A stretch of DNA of 64,000 nucleotides from Oscillospiraceae bacterium (GCA_015064895.1 SVRI01000001.1:65619-129618); one strand, 5' to 3'. Counted from the stretch's first letter, positions 8,432-17,611 are shown. Translations and numbers: made by a program. Notes: generated by a model not told the origin, from the sequence alone.

Positions 8432-9568
8432 ATGCAACTTAATTTAGGACAAAAAATAAGAGAACTACGTCGTCGTGACGGCAGAAAACAAGAAGACCTT
8501 GCAAAAGCACTCGGTGTGACCTGCCAGACTGTTTCCCGATGGGAAGTCGGCGGTGGTTATCCTGATATGGAGATCATACCTGCCATTGCAAACTATTTTA
8601 ATGTCAGTATTGACGAGCTTTTTTGTTACAGCAAAGACAGGCAGGAAAAATTAAAAGCCGTATTGGACAAAACAGAGACACAAATCAATGCTCAAGGCGA
8701 TATGACGGAATGTGTTGAAACGCTTCGTGATGCCGCAGAGGAATTTCCGTCAGAACCCAAGATTCTTTTTAATCTTGGTTACGCACTTAACATTCAAGGT
8801 TGGAAAAAACACGGGGCTAAAAGCTATACTAAGGATGATTCCGACTATACATATGAAGACAAAGAATATAATTCAGGTAATATATATTGGCAGGAAGCAA
8901 TAAAGGTTTATGAAAGAGCTTTGTCTATGGATATTTCTCCCGAAGAACGTGATGCTGTCACCCTGCTAATAGTGACGATTTACGCAAAAATGGGATATAA
9001 CGAAAAAGCAAAGGCATTGGCCTTAAAACAGAACTCCATCATCAATAGCAAGGAAATACTTTTAACTCACGCAACCGAGGCAGAGGAACGTGATAAGTAC
9101 CAAGGTGAGGCGATTATTTCTCTTTTAACAGAATTAAAAAATGTTCTTTGCAACTCTGTTTGCACCAAAATATCATTGTTCACCAAAACGGATGGAATTA
9201 AGTTGCTCGTAGATCTTGCACATGTGTATGAAACAATTTTCAGTGATGGCAAATGTGGAATTGCTCATTTACATATAAGAGAATTATATTTACATGCGGC
9301 AGTTTTTGAAGCAAGATTTGGTAATACAGAACATGCCTTTGAATACTTCAAGAAAGGATTTGAACACAATAAAATCTACAATTCAATACGCTACCAAGGT
9401 GTATATCAATACACCGCTCCATTGGTTTCAAAGGTTACATTTCTAAGTGAAAACTTTCCATCTGTTCCTGAGTCGTTTTGGAAAGGTTGGATAGAGGTTT
9501 TGCCGGACGGATTAAGAGAACAACTTAAAAGCGATTCTCAATTTGCCGAATGCTTTGAGAAAATATAA
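8432..9568 (+). CDS. XRE-family regulator with C-terminal helical (TPR-like) domain (paralogue)
   Basis: A 378-residue protein with the same plan as the divergent neighbour: an N-terminal Cro/C1 helix-turn-helix (GRKQEDLAKALGVTCQTVSRW then EVGGGYPDMEIIPAIANYF), followed by about 300 residues of helical hairpins including EKAKALALK-type and EYFKKGFEHNKIY segments typical of TPR arrays. GGAGG precedes ATG 8432. Both proteins share phrases such as SDGKCGIAHLHIRELYLHAA versus PDGNCGFYHTRFSEFYEYLA, so they are diverged duplicates. Mutual or auto-regulation through the shared inverted repeat is an inference. Confidence 0.85.
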   Translation: MQLNLGQKIRELRRRDGRKQEDLAKALGVTCQTVSRWEVGGGYPDMEIIPAIANYFNVSIDELFCYSKDRQEKLKAVLDKTETQINAQGDMTECVETLRDAAEEFPSEPKILFNLGYALNIQGWKKHGAKSYTKDDSDYTYEDKEYNSGNIYWQEAIKVYERALSMDISPEERDAVTLLIVTIYAKMGYNEKAKALALKQNSIINSKEILLTHATEAEERDKYQGEAIISLLTELKNVLCNSVCTKISLFTKTDGIKLLVDLAHVYETIFSDGKCGIAHLHIRELYLHAAVFEARFGNTEHAFEYFKKGFEHNKIYNSIRYQGVYQYTAPLVSKVTFLSENFPSVPESFWKGWIEVLPDGLREQLKSDSQFAECFEKI

Positions 9569-9690
9569 AATAATTTTCACAATTAAATTTTGAGAGTTTT
9601 GCCGAAAACGAGAGAATTATGGTCAACGGTGAAATATACGTTCATTGGTACGATTGTATTACGGACTATGTACTATGATACGGGTCATTA

Positions 9691-9841
9691 AAAAGCCTCC
9701 CTCTGAGAGGGAGGTGGCATTTTCGCAAGAAAATGACGGAAGGAGCCTGCGAGACACTATACTAACTACGATGTTTCGAGCTTTCGTACTCTCCCTCAGT
9801 CAGCATTCGCTGACAGCTCCCTCTCGGAGGGAGCCTTTTTT
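9691..9841 (+). repeat. Intergenic palindromic repeat (CTCCCTCAGTC family), copy 1
   Basis: In the 403-base gap 9569-9971 lies a long imperfect palindrome. It opens AAAGCCTCCCTCTGAGAGGG and closes with CTCCCTCAGTC...GACAGCTCCCTC...GGGAGCCTTTTTT. Inverted or related copies occur at 59172-59285 and 61921-62058. Its last hairpin has a T-run and could act as a terminator. The rest of the gap holds only the promoter of the next gene. Confidence 0.75.
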
Positions 9842-9886
9842 ATTGCATCCCAAAAATAAAAATTATATTAAATTTCCCAAATTTTC

Positions 9887-9915
9887 TTTACAAAGCAAAA
9901 TATATGTAGTATACT
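9887..9915 (+). promoter_or_regulatory. Sigma-A-type promoter before the sugar isomerase gene
   Basis: TTTACA (9887-9892), 17-base spacer, TATACT (9910-9915), about 57 bases before ATG 9972. Confidence 0.65.
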
Positions 9916-9971
9916 TATTAAATAAAGTTATAAGTGGAAGACTATCCACACGCGAAAGGACGGAAACGACT

Positions 9972-10823
9972 ATGGCAAAGTACATACTCAGCGCTTTTGC
10001 TGACGAAGTAACAAGCGTATTTGAAGACCAGCTTAAGTACCTTAATAAGCAGGGTATCGGCTACATCGAGCTTCGTAACCTTGACGGTACAAACGTATCT
10101 TCTCTTACCATCGAGCAGGCTAAAGAATACAAGGCTCTTATGGACAAGTACGGTATAAAGGCATCTGCTATCGGTTCTCCCATCGGTAAGATTGACATCA
10201 AGGGCGACCACGAAGAACATCTTAATCTTCTCAAGCACACACTTGACCTTGCTGACATATTTGAAACAAAGAATGTTCGTATGTTCTCCTACTACTATCC
10301 CCAGGGAACAGACCGCCACGACTATAGAGATGAAGTTATGGCAAACCTCGAAAAGCTCCTTGTTGAAGCTGAAAAGAGAGGTATTAACCTTTGCCACGAA
10401 AATGAAGCAAGAATCTATGGCGAAGCTCCTTCCGACTGTCTTGACGTTATGAAGCACTTCGGCGGTAGAATGAAGACTGTTCTCGATATGGGCAACTTTG
10501 CTTTCTGCGGACAGAATCCCATGGAAGGCTACGAGCTTCTCAAGGATTATATCCAGTATATCCACATCAAGGATGCATTCGCTGACGGCACCATCGTTGC
10601 AGCAGGTAAAGGCGAAGCTCAGATTGAAGCAATCCTTAAGCTCTATAATGACTACACAGACAGAGAAATCATTCTTACCCTTGAACCCCACCTTACATCC
10701 TTCAGCGGTCTTGACAAGCTCTCAAACCCCGAAGATATCAAGGTTATGAATGCTTATGAAACCCCCGAGCTTGCATTCGATGCAGGTACTCAGGCACTCA
10801 GAGACATTTTGGCGAGAATTTAA
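9972..10823 (+). CDS. Sugar phosphate isomerase/epimerase (AP endonuclease 2-like TIM barrel)
   Basis: A 283-residue xylose-isomerase-like TIM barrel. The probable metal-binding acidic and histidine residues appear in order: CHENEA (about 150), TVLDMGNF (about 175), QYIHIKD (about 198) and LTLEPHL (about 240). Members isomerise or epimerise ketoses, inosose or dehydro-sugars; the exact substrate is not evident. It lies upstream of rhaB-rhaA in the same direction, separated only by a 631-base repeat block, so a role in rhamnose or a related deoxysugar is plausible but inferred. I chose ATG 9972 (after CGAAAGGACGG) over an upstream frame at 9645 that runs through a repeat and the promoter. Codon use is strongly biased, like highly expressed genes here. 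Confidence 0.82.
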   Translation: MAKYILSAFADEVTSVFEDQLKYLNKQGIGYIELRNLDGTNVSSLTIEQAKEYKALMDKYGIKASAIGSPIGKIDIKGDHEEHLNLLKHTLDLADIFETKNVRMFSYYYPQGTDRHDYRDEVMANLEKLLVEAEKRGINLCHENEARIYGEAPSDCLDVMKHFGGRMKTVLDMGNFAFCGQNPMEGYELLKDYIQYIHIKDAFADGTIVAAGKGEAQIEAILKLYNDYTDREIILTLEPHLTSFSGLDKLSNPEDIKVMNAYETPELAFDAGTQALRDILARI

Positions 10824-11454
10824 CTTACTTTTTCTTTGATAAAAAGAAAAAGTAAGCAAAAAGAAAATGATTCGGGACTGTTTTTTCGGATTTAATCGCA
10901 ACGTCAGATGCCCGAATGGGAAACCGTTTGACCGCCATAAAGCGGGGCGGTCAAACTCAAGTTTTTACAATAGTTCTTTGTAGGGGACGGCGTCCTCGAC
11001 GTCCCGCTTGAATCTTTCTTTGAAAAAAAGAAAAAGTAAGCAAAAAGAAAATGATTCGGGACTGTTTTTTAGGATTTAACCGCAACGTCAGATGCCCGAA
11101 TGGGAAATCGTTTGACCGCCATAAAGCGGGGCGGTCAAACTCACTGAAAACTGCAATCATTTTGATGCCCGCCTTGTTTGCATCAAAATGAAACCCCAAT
11201 CGAGAAAATAAAATACAAATACCGACTTCGGAAAAAGTGGTGACAAATGCGAGTTCTTTTGCCTGCTTTTCTCCGAAAGATAAACTAAAACGAAAAGTTG
11301 TGCAATCATTTTGATGCCCGCCTTGTTGGCATCAAAATGAAACCCCAATCGAGAAAATAAAACACAAATACCGACTTCGGAAAAAGTGGTGACAAATGCG
11401 AGTTCTTTTGCCTACTTTTCTCCGAAAGAAAAGTAGGAAAGGAAACAAACTGCT
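10824..11454 (+). repeat. Composite repeat block: two A units, 29-bp repeat, two B units
   Basis: The 631-base gap between the sugar isomerase and rhaB has no gene. Unit A1 (10824-10958) starts directly after the stop codon with a hairpin (CTTACTTTTTCTTT, loop GATAA, matching arm) and ends with a second hairpin GTTTGACCGCC/GGCGGTCAAAC. The 29-bp GTAGGGGACGG repeat is at 10980-11008. A2 (11013-11143) repeats A1 almost exactly. B1 (11153-11280) and B2 (11302-11429) each contain an ATTTTGATGC hairpin and the phrase GACAAATGCGAGTTCTTTTG. B2 ends in a hairpin (CCTACTTTTCT/AGAAAAGTAGG) that abuts the rhaB ribosome binding site. A single A-B unit, oriented the same way relative to transcription, fills 45576-45870. 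Confidence 0.85.
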
Positions 11455-12948
11455 ATGAAATCTCCACTCAAGATGCTTGCCATTGACCTCGGTGCTTCCA
11501 GCGGCAGAGGTATTGTAGGTAAGTTCGACGGACAGAAAATCACACTCGAAGAAGTACACAGATTTACAAACGATCCCGTAAACCTTAACGGTGCACTTTA
11601 CTGGGATATGTTAAAGCTCTTTACCGAAATCAAGAGTGCAATCAACTCCTGTGCACTCAGCGACAACAAGGATATCAAGAGTATTTCTATTGACACATGG
11701 GGCGTTGACTTCGGTCTTCTCGACCAGACAGGTCAGCTTATCGCAAACCCCTTCAACTACAGAAATCCTGCTCTTACATACGAGCTTATGGAAGAAGTAT
11801 ATTCCATCATCCCCAAGGATGAGCTTTATAAGATTACAGGTACACAGAACCTCAACTTCAACTCTATCTATCAGCTTTACCTCATTTCCAAGAACAAGTA
11901 CCAGATGGAAAACGCAAAGGATCTTCTCTTTGTTCCCGACCTTCTTAAGTACTTCCTTACAGGCGTAAAGCAGACAGAATACACAATTGCATCCACTTCC
12001 CAGCTTCTCGATGCAAAGACACGTAACTGGTCTTCCGAAATCATCGAAAAGCTCGGATTTAACAAGAACATCTTCGGCGAAATCGTACAGCCCGGTACAG
12101 TTGCCGGCAAGCTTCTTCCCGCAATCAGAGAAGAAGTAGGCGACATTGATGCTGACGTTGTTGCATGTGCATCCCACGATACAGCTTCAGCTGTTGTTGC
12201 AGTTCCTGCAAAGAACGATGACTTCGTATATATTTCCAGCGGCACATGGTCCCTCATGGGTAAGGAAATTCCCGAACCTTTGACAGGTGATGTTCCCTTC
12301 AAGTACGAAATCACAAACGAAGGCGGCACCGAAAGAAAGATTCGTTTCTTAAAGAACATCATGGGTCTCTGGATCGAACAGGAATCAAGACGCCAGTGGA
12401 AGAGACAGGGAGAGAATGTATCCTTTGACGAGCTTTCCAACATGGCTATGGCATCAAAGCCCCACGCTTGCTTCATCAACCCCGACTACCTTGCATTCCA
12501 GACTCCCGGTAATATGCCTCGCCGTATTCAGGAATTCTGCGAAAAGACAGGTCAGTATGTTCCCCAGACTAAGGGCGAAATCGTAAGATGTATTTTCGAC
12601 AGCCTCGCAATGTGCTACAGAAGCACCTCCGAAAAGATTGATGAAATCACAGGCCATAAGGCACCCTTTATCAACATTGTTGGCGGCGGCACAAAGGAAG
12701 TTCCCCTCTGTAAGCTCACAGCAAGCGCTTGTGGCAGACCCGTTTACACAGGTCCCGTTGAAGCAACAGCACTCGGCAACATTGCTGTTCAGGCAATTTC
12801 CCAGGGCGAAATCAAGGATACAAAAGAAGCAAGAGAAGTTATTGCAAACTCCTTTGAAATTTCCTGCTTTGAACCCGAAGACACAGCAATGTGGGACGAA
12901 GGTTATGACCGCTTCAACAAGATTGTTGAAATGACAAAAAACAGCTAA
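11455..12948 (+). CDS. rhaB: Rhamnulokinase
   Basis: Phosphorylates L-rhamnulose to L-rhamnulose-1-phosphate in L-rhamnose catabolism. The 497 residues belong to the FGGY carbohydrate kinase family. The N-terminal phosphate loop is IDLGASSGRGIVG (10-22), followed by the RhaB-like segment SIDTWGVDFGLLD and the C-terminal ATP-binding lobe with NIVGGGTKEVPLCKLTASA. The ASSGR motif is typical of rhamnulokinases rather than glycerol or xylulose kinases. It is followed 35 bases later by rhaA, with AGGAGG between, so the two form an operon. No rhaD aldolase gene is in the window. Confidence 0.92.
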   Translation: MKSPLKMLAIDLGASSGRGIVGKFDGQKITLEEVHRFTNDPVNLNGALYWDMLKLFTEIKSAINSCALSDNKDIKSISIDTWGVDFGLLDQTGQLIANPFNYRNPALTYELMEEVYSIIPKDELYKITGTQNLNFNSIYQLYLISKNKYQMENAKDLLFVPDLLKYFLTGVKQTEYTIASTSQLLDAKTRNWSSEIIEKLGFNKNIFGEIVQPGTVAGKLLPAIREEVGDIDADVVACASHDTASAVVAVPAKNDDFVYISSGTWSLMGKEIPEPLTGDVPFKYEITNEGGTERKIRFLKNIMGLWIEQESRRQWKRQGENVSFDELSNMAMASKPHACFINPDYLAFQTPGNMPRRIQEFCEKTGQYVPQTKGEIVRCIFDSLAMCYRSTSEKIDEITGHKAPFINIVGGGTKEVPLCKLTASACGRPVYTGPVEATALGNIAVQAISQGEIKDTKEAREVIANSFEISCFEPEDTAMWDEGYDRFNKIVEMTKNS

Positions 12949-12983
12949 TAATATAAAGTTTATATATTAGGAGGAAAAACACA

Positions 12984-14231
12984 ATGACAAGATTTGAATC
13001 CGCAAAGGAAATATATGCTTCCTACGGCGTAGATGTAGAAAAGGCAATGGACAAACTCAGCACCGTTGCAGTTGCAATGCACTGCTGGCAGGGCGACGAC
13101 GTTATCGGCTTTGACCATGACGGCCCTCTCACAGGCGGTATCCAGACAACAGGTAACTATCCCGGCAAGGCTACAACTCCCGAACAGTTGCTTGCTGATA
13201 TGGAAAAGGCAATGAGCCTTATCCCCGGCAAGAAGAAACTCAACGTTCACGCTTGCTATGCTATCTTCGAAGAAGACGGCTTTGTTGACAGAGACAAGCT
13301 TGAACCCAGACACTTCAAGGCTTGGGTAGACCTTGCAAAGAAGCTCGGCTGCGGTATCGACTTCAACCCCACATTCTTCTCCCATCCCAAAATTAAAGAC
13401 GGACTTTCTCTTTCCAGCCCCGACAAGGAAACAAGAGATTTCTGGATTGAACACGGTAAGGCATGTATCAGAATTTCTGAATACTTTGCTAAGGAAACAG
13501 GCTTCCCCTGCGTTATGAACATCTGGACAGGTGACGGTTTCAAGGATATTCCCGCCGACAGAATGGGCCCCAGAATGAGATATAAGGAATCCATTGAAGC
13601 TATCCTTGCACAGCCCTTCGACAAGAACCTTGTTAAGCCTTGCGTAGAATCCAAGGTATTTGGTATCGGCGTTGAGTCCTACACAACAGGCTCCGCTGAA
13701 TTTTCTCTTACATTCGCTGCAACTCACGACGGTTGCCTTCCTCTTATGGACAACGGTCACTACCATCCTACAGAAGTTGTTTCCGACAAGATTCCCGCAC
13801 TTCTCACATTCTTCCCTGAAGTTGCTCTCCATGTAACAAGAGGTGTTCGTTGGGACAGTGACCACGTACTTATCCTTGACGATGAAACAAAGGAAATTGC
13901 TAAGGAAATCGTAAGATGCGATGCACTTGACAGAGTTTACATCGCACTTGACTACTTCGATGCAAGCATCAACAGAATTGCTGCTTGGGTTATTGGTATG
14001 AGAAGCATGCAGAAGGCTCTCCTTTCCGCACTTTGTACTCCCAACGCTTCACTCAAGGCACTTCAGGACGAAAACAAGCTCACAGAGCTTCTCGTTATGC
14101 AGGAAGAAGTAAAGACACTTCCCTTCGGCGATATCTGGGCAGAATACTGTGCAAGACAGGGCGTTGCTGCTGACAAGGCTTGGTTTGATGAAGTTCAGAA
14201 GTACGAAGCAGAAGTTCTTTCCAAGAGATAA
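12984..14231 (+). CDS. rhaA: L-rhamnose isomerase
   Basis: Converts L-rhamnose to L-rhamnulose, the first step of the pathway. The 415-residue protein begins ESAKEIYASYGVDVEKAMDKL and contains the family phrases SVAMHCWQGDDV-like (here VAVAMHCWQGDDVIGFD), GGIQTTGNYPGKA, GIDFNPTFFSHP, and metal-site regions around LTFAATHDGCLPLMDNGHYHPTE and RGVRWDSDHV. The length matches known RhaA. AGGAGGAAAAACACA precedes the ATG. Right after the stop codon a hairpin element begins, as for several other highly biased genes in this window. Confidence 0.96.
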   Translation: MTRFESAKEIYASYGVDVEKAMDKLSTVAVAMHCWQGDDVIGFDHDGPLTGGIQTTGNYPGKATTPEQLLADMEKAMSLIPGKKKLNVHACYAIFEEDGFVDRDKLEPRHFKAWVDLAKKLGCGIDFNPTFFSHPKIKDGLSLSSPDKETRDFWIEHGKACIRISEYFAKETGFPCVMNIWTGDGFKDIPADRMGPRMRYKESIEAILAQPFDKNLVKPCVESKVFGIGVESYTTGSAEFSLTFAATHDGCLPLMDNGHYHPTEVVSDKIPALLTFFPEVALHVTRGVRWDSDHVLILDDETKEIAKEIVRCDALDRVYIALDYFDASINRIAAWVIGMRSMQKALLSALCTPNASLKALQDENKLTELLVMQEEVKTLPFGDIWAEYCARQGVAADKAWFDEVQKYEAEVLSKR

Positions 14232-14617
14232 CTTACTTTCTCTTTGATAAAAAGAGAAAGTAAGCAAAGAGAAAAGAGCTTAGCACCGATGTTTCAAAGG
14301 TGAAAAGTCTAATCTTATTTGCACGATTACAATTATTCCCCGACACCAAACAATGGTGTCGGGGAATTTTATATAGTTTTGCACTACACCAAATGTGAGA
14401 GGTAAGCCTCCGCGGCGAAGGAGAGAAATCAGCGCAGGTTGGGTAGCAGAAACACTGCGACTATTGATAGACCAAATTTTGACGCATCCGTAGAAGAATA
14501 AAAGTAACACTTGTTCATGTCAAAATTTGCTTTTTAGCTGTCTGCTTCTCCCAACCGAGCCATCTCTCCTTTTGAGCGGAGAATTTTTGGTACTTTTGTT
14601 TCGGGACAAAAGTACAG
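14232..14617 (+). repeat. Three-part structured element: stop-codon hairpin, AAAC-loop hairpin, nested element (copy 1)
   Basis: The 428-base gap between rhaA and convergent rnhA holds: (1) 14232-14264, CTTACTTTCTCTTT/GATAA loop/matching arm, touching the rhaA stop; (2) 14335-14367, ATTCCCCGACACC, loop AAACAAT, matching arm; (3) 14387-14617, a nested structure. In (3) AAGGAGAGA pairs with TCTCTCCTT, GGTTGGG with CCCAACC, and CAAATTTTGAC with GTCAAAATTTG. It is closed by the hairpin GTACTTTTGT-TTCGGG-ACAAAAGTAC. Related copies lie at 53904-54100 (minus), 54218-54456 and 60172-60324. No protein is encoded. Confidence 0.8.
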
Positions 14618-14625
14618 AATATAAG

Positions 14626-14655
14626 AAAAGCACTCGACAAAAATCGAGTGCTTTT
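14626..14655. terminator. Bidirectional terminator between rhaA side and rnhA
   Basis: AAAAGCACTCGA/TCGAGTGCTTTT around CAAAAA: a perfect 12-bp stem with A and T tracts on both sides, suited to stop both converging transcripts. It ends four bases before the rnhA stop codon. Confidence 0.85.
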
Positions 14656-14659
14656 CCTA

Positions 14660-15097
14660 TTATTTCAATCCCTCATAAAACGCCACAGCCAGCCTATCAC
14701 ATCTTTCATTATAGGGATTTCCCGCATGCCCCTTAACCCAGATGTACTCTATCTCATGGTATTCGTCAAGCGTAAGAATCTGCTCCCATAAATCAACATT
14801 TAAGGCAGGCTTGCCGTCGGACTTTTTCCAACCCTTTGCTCTCCAACTTCTTGCCCAGTCCTTGGTGATGCCGTCAATCAGATACTTTGAATCGGAATAC
14901 AGCTTTACACGGCAAGGCTCTTTGAGTGCCTTCAGTCCTTCGATAGCCGCGGTAAGCTCCATTTTGTTGTTGGTTGTCTCTTTATCGCCGCCTGACATTT
15001 CCTTTTTGTAGTCCTTGTAAATGAGGATTGCACCCCAGCCGCCGGGACCGGGATTGCCGCTACAGGCACCGTCTGTATATAATGTAACTTCTTTCAT
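14660..15097 (-). CDS. rnhA: Ribonuclease HI
   Basis: Cleaves the RNA strand of RNA-DNA hybrids (primer and R-loop removal). The 145 residues carry the four acidic catalytic residues of the family in context: [14 protein letters not shown] (Asp8), [11 protein letters not shown] (Glu), [11 protein letters not shown] (Asp), and NERCDRLA (Asp). The basic handle segment [13 protein letters not shown] is present, so this is the long E. coli-like form. The ATG overlaps the stop of the upstream lipoprotein gene by four bases. Confidence 0.95.
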   Translation of the reverse strand: MKEVTLYTDGACSGNPGPGGWGAILIYKDYKKEMSGGDKETTNNKMELTAAIEGLKALKEPCRVKLYSDSKYLIDGITKDWARSWRAKGWKKSDGKPALNVDLWEQILTLDEYHEIEYIWVKGHAGNPYNERCDRLAVAFYEGLK

Positions 15098-15534
15098 TCC
15101 TGCTCCATTTCTTCTATGGAAGTTTTTATGTTTAATGGTTTGTATTCGAGTTCGCCTGCGATTATCAGGTTTTCACCGTTGAATTCATAATCTATGCCTG
15201 TACTCATGTCGGGTGTGTCGCCGTCAAGATAATAATAAATCTTTCCGTTTTGCGTAAAGTAACGCGTTTTGTCATAGGTGAAATTCTCGTTGATGTATTC
15301 ATAATAGTAGCCATCATCGGTATATTCATGAATCTTTTCGGTCTTTACGTCTACCCATTTTTTTACTATTTGTTCGTCAATCTCGTATAACGGTGTTTCG
15401 GTAACGGGTTCGGGTGTGTTTGCATGAGTGTTTTCAGGATTGTTTTCAGGATTGTTTGCAATATTCTGCCTGTTTGATTTGCATGAACAAAGACAAAGCA
15501 AAATAAATAATGTGACAAATAATATTTTTTTCAT
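15094..15534 (-). CDS. Small lipoprotein of unknown function
   Basis: A 146-residue protein with a lipoprotein signal peptide: KK, a hydrophobic core ([13 protein letters not shown]), then lipobox LCSC with the lipidated cysteine at about residue 18. A Asn/Pro/Glu/Thr-rich linker (about 22-48) precedes a C-terminal beta-rich part rich in Tyr ([20 protein letters not shown]). It is exported and anchored to the membrane, but I recognise no family. It overlaps rnhA by four bases and follows the VOC gene by 14 bases, so it sits in an operon. Confidence 0.7.
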   Translation of the reverse strand: MKKILFVTLFILLCLCSCKSNRQNIANNPENNPENTHANTPEPVTETPLYEIDEQIVKKWVDVKTEKIHEYTDDGYYYEYINENFTYDKTRYFTQNGKIYYYLDGDTPDMSTGIDYEFNGENLIIAGELEYKPLNIKTSIEEMEQE

Positions 15535-15548
15535 TATTCTTAACCCTT

Positions 15549-15968
15549 TTATCTAAGCTGGAAGAATTCAAGCTCTTCACCATCGGGACCTTTAATAAAG
15601 CCGATGACTACGGGCATGGGAGGGGTTGTGGGAAGCTCCATTTCCTTCGGGTATTTTCCCATTTCTTCGCCGCCGTATTCCAATGCTCTTTCATATGCCT
15701 CGACTGCGTTGTCCACCTTGAGTGCAAGGTGAAAATATCTTCCGGCATAATCCCTCTTGTCTTCCTTGATTTCACCGTCGGAGAAGATTTCAAAATAGCT
15801 CCCTTCACCGATGTCTATAAGTGCAACATGCTTTCCCGAGCTTGCAGTAAATGTTCTGTAAATCTCAAATCCGAGACCTTCTGTATAGAATTTCAACGAC
15901 TTGTCAAAATCGGATGTCTGCAGTGCCACATGGTGAAAGGAGCAACCCTTTATAATCTTGTTTGACAT
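15549..15968 (-). CDS. VOC-family protein (glyoxalase/bleomycin-resistance fold)
   Basis: A 139-residue single-chain vicinal-oxygen-chelate protein with the paired beta-alpha-beta-beta-beta units: GCSFHHVALQTSDFDKSLKFYTEGLGF at the N-terminus (His as likely metal ligand), EGSYFEIFSD in the middle, RYFHLALKVDN starting the second unit, and GPDGEELEFFQ at the end (Glu as likely ligand). Substrates in this superfamily vary widely (methylglyoxal adducts, dioxygenase substrates, drugs), and none can be assigned. I start at ATG 15968, which follows GGAGGG, instead of the longer frame at 16052. Confidence 0.82.
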   Translation of the reverse strand: MSNKIIKGCSFHHVALQTSDFDKSLKFYTEGLGFEIYRTFTASSGKHVALIDIGEGSYFEIFSDGEIKEDKRDYAGRYFHLALKVDNAVEAYERALEYGGEEMGKYPKEMELPTTPPMPVVIGFIKGPDGEELEFFQLR

Positions 15969-16096
15969 GAGTATCCCTCCATAGTGTGTTTTCAATGTGA
16001 ATATACCACATGTTGAGATAAAAGTCAACCCGTGTAAAAAAACAATGCCCATCTATTGTTAAAAGTGACAAATATGTTTTTTTGTATAAAAAATGC

Positions 16097-16125
16097 TTGA
16101 CAATCTTGCACAATGATGGTATTAT
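16097..16125 (+). promoter_or_regulatory. Sigma-A-type promoter of the secreted-protein cluster
   Basis: TTGACA (16097-16102), 17-base spacer, TATTAT (16120-16125), about 50 bases before the first gene of the trio at 16177. Confidence 0.7.
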
Positions 16126-16176
16126 ATGATAGACAGGATGGATATCCATATAAATATGAAATAAGGAACGCGGTGT

Positions 16177-16803
16177 ATGAAAAACAGAAAACTCATCAAG
16201 CGTTTGAGCGGTGTTTTTGTGTGCCTTGCGGTGTTATCTTCTTTTTGCACTGTCTTTGCCGATGTTTCTACCGATGGCTCGGAGCTTATGCCTGAGCAGG
16301 CGGAGATGACAAAACAGCAAAGGCTGGAAAGAACGGTATATCTTCAGAATCTTAATTACGCAGCTGCGTGTGACGGAGTTCTGACGGTGATAAGACCTGA
16401 CGACAAGACAATAACCCCGGTATATAGCGACAACAAATTTTATATTCCTCTTCGCTTTGTGTTAGAGTATTACGGCGTGGATGTTTCGTGGGAGCACGAA
16501 ACCAAAACGGTTCTGATGAAGGCAGGCGAAAAGGAATACAGGCTTTCGACAAAGGACAGCGTGATGTCTATTGGAGAAAACGCAAAGACACTTGACAATT
16601 CCTGTTTTATAGTCAATGGTACAACATATGTTGCTTTTGATGATATAGACAGCATTATCGGGTGTAACACCTACTACTTTGAAGAGTATAAGTCGGGTGT
16701 AATACTTGCAGGTGAAGCCTGGAATCCGGACAGGCAGTCAGAAAAGGATGCACTTCGTGCAATGGAATTTGCAGTGTCGCCTTTCTTTAAGATGTTTGTT
16801 TAA
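16177..16803 (+). CDS. Secreted stalk-domain protein (copper amine oxidase N-terminal-like fold)
   Basis: A 208-residue exported protein. A signal peptide (KNRKLIKRLSGVFVCLAVLSS, cleavage near residue 28 after VFA) precedes a domain like the CuAO_N-type stalk repeats common on clostridial surfaces. Landmarks are FYIPLRFVLEYYGVDVSWEHE then TKTVLM (about 88-115) and INGTTYVAFDD-like VNGTTYVAFDDID (about 148). These domains are structural or peptidoglycan-associated and have no amine oxidase activity. It is first of three consecutive exported proteins; the next has dockerin-like repeats and the third a cohesin-like domain. Confidence 0.75.
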   Translation: MKNRKLIKRLSGVFVCLAVLSSFCTVFADVSTDGSELMPEQAEMTKQQRLERTVYLQNLNYAAACDGVLTVIRPDDKTITPVYSDNKFYIPLRFVLEYYGVDVSWEHETKTVLMKAGEKEYRLSTKDSVMSIGENAKTLDNSCFIVNGTTYVAFDDIDSIIGCNTYYFEEYKSGVILAGEAWNPDRQSEKDALRAMEFAVSPFFKMFV

Positions 16804-16845
16804 TCAGTTAATAATAAAAATTACATATATTTAAGGAGAAAAAAC

Positions 16846-17598
16846 ATGAAAAGAGTATTGGGAATGTTGCTTGTACTCGTGGCAATTATGTCGGTTTCGG
16901 TTTTTGCTGAAACAGTAACATATACGCCTGAAGATGACGGCACATACAATGTTTCCTACACAGAGGGAACAGCAAGTAATTATTATGCACTTCTCGTAGT
17001 TGAAGGTGTGTATGCAGAAGACGAAACCCCTGTGATTTCAGAAGACACTGTTCTTTATATTGATCAAGGCACAGCAAACAGCAATGGTGATGTGAGCTTT
17101 AACGGCTGGATTCCTAAGAACGAAGAACCCGCAACCGTATATCTCGGCGGAGCCGGCGCATCTCCCATTCTTCTCGGTTACCTCGGTGAAAATACGTTCT
17201 TTGTTTCGGGTACTGTTTCGACAGACTCGGGTACAACATATGAAGCAACCGTAACTCTTACAAACGGCGAAGATGAATTTACAGTAACTTCTGCAAACGG
17301 TGCTTACTCAATTGAAGTTCCCGAAGGAACATACACATTTAAGGTTAATGTCAAGAATCATCTTTCTTACACAGATAACGACTTTGCAGTAAACGCTGAT
17401 GTTAGCGGCAAGGATGTTGCGATTATCGGCGGTGATACATCGGCGGATGACAAAATTGACTTTGACGATATTGCCATTATAGTGAATAACTATAACGCAA
17501 GCTTTGATGACGCAGATGTTACAGGTGATGGAACTGTAGACTTCGATGATTTGTCATCTGTTGTAAACAATTACAATGCAGTTGCAGTTGTTGACTAA
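16846..17598 (+). CDS. Secreted protein with dockerin-like calcium-binding repeats
   Basis: A 250-residue exported protein. The signal peptide ends near residue 21 (VSVFA). Residues about 22-120 form a beta-rich domain. Residues about 122-190 look like a carboxypeptidase-regulatory/transthyretin-like beta sandwich (VSGTVSTDSGTTYEATVTLT, EVPEGTYTFKV). The C-terminus (about 195-247) holds two tandem loops: DTSADDKIDFDD followed by IAIIVNNYN, and DVTGDGTVDFDD followed by LSSVVNNYN. These fit the D-x-D/N/S-x-D-G/D-x-x-D-x-x-D calcium loop plus helix of type I dockerins, including the near-identical duplicated helix. No catalytic domain is seen. RBS AAGGAGA. Confidence 0.78.
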   Translation: MKRVLGMLLVLVAIMSVSVFAETVTYTPEDDGTYNVSYTEGTASNYYALLVVEGVYAEDETPVISEDTVLYIDQGTANSNGDVSFNGWIPKNEEPATVYLGGAGASPILLGYLGENTFFVSGTVSTDSGTTYEATVTLTNGEDEFTVTSANGAYSIEVPEGTYTFKVNVKNHLSYTDNDFAVNADVSGKDVAIIGGDTSADDKIDFDDIAIIVNNYNASFDDADVTGDGTVDFDDLSSVVNNYNAVAVVD

Positions 17599-17611
17599 AC
17601 GGAGGAAAGAA

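Noticed and set aside
10824..11454. CRISPR array
   Set aside because: Units are about 130 bases, not 25-40, with no short regular spacers and no cas genes nearby.
10957..11559. Small overlapping reverse ORFs beginning MGFHFDANKAGIKM
   Set aside because: They are translations of the B repeat unit and its hairpins; similarity among them reflects the DNA repeat, not a protein family.
16177..16803. Copper amine oxidase
   Set aside because: Only the N-terminal stalk-like domain is present, with no catalytic domain or topaquinone motif.
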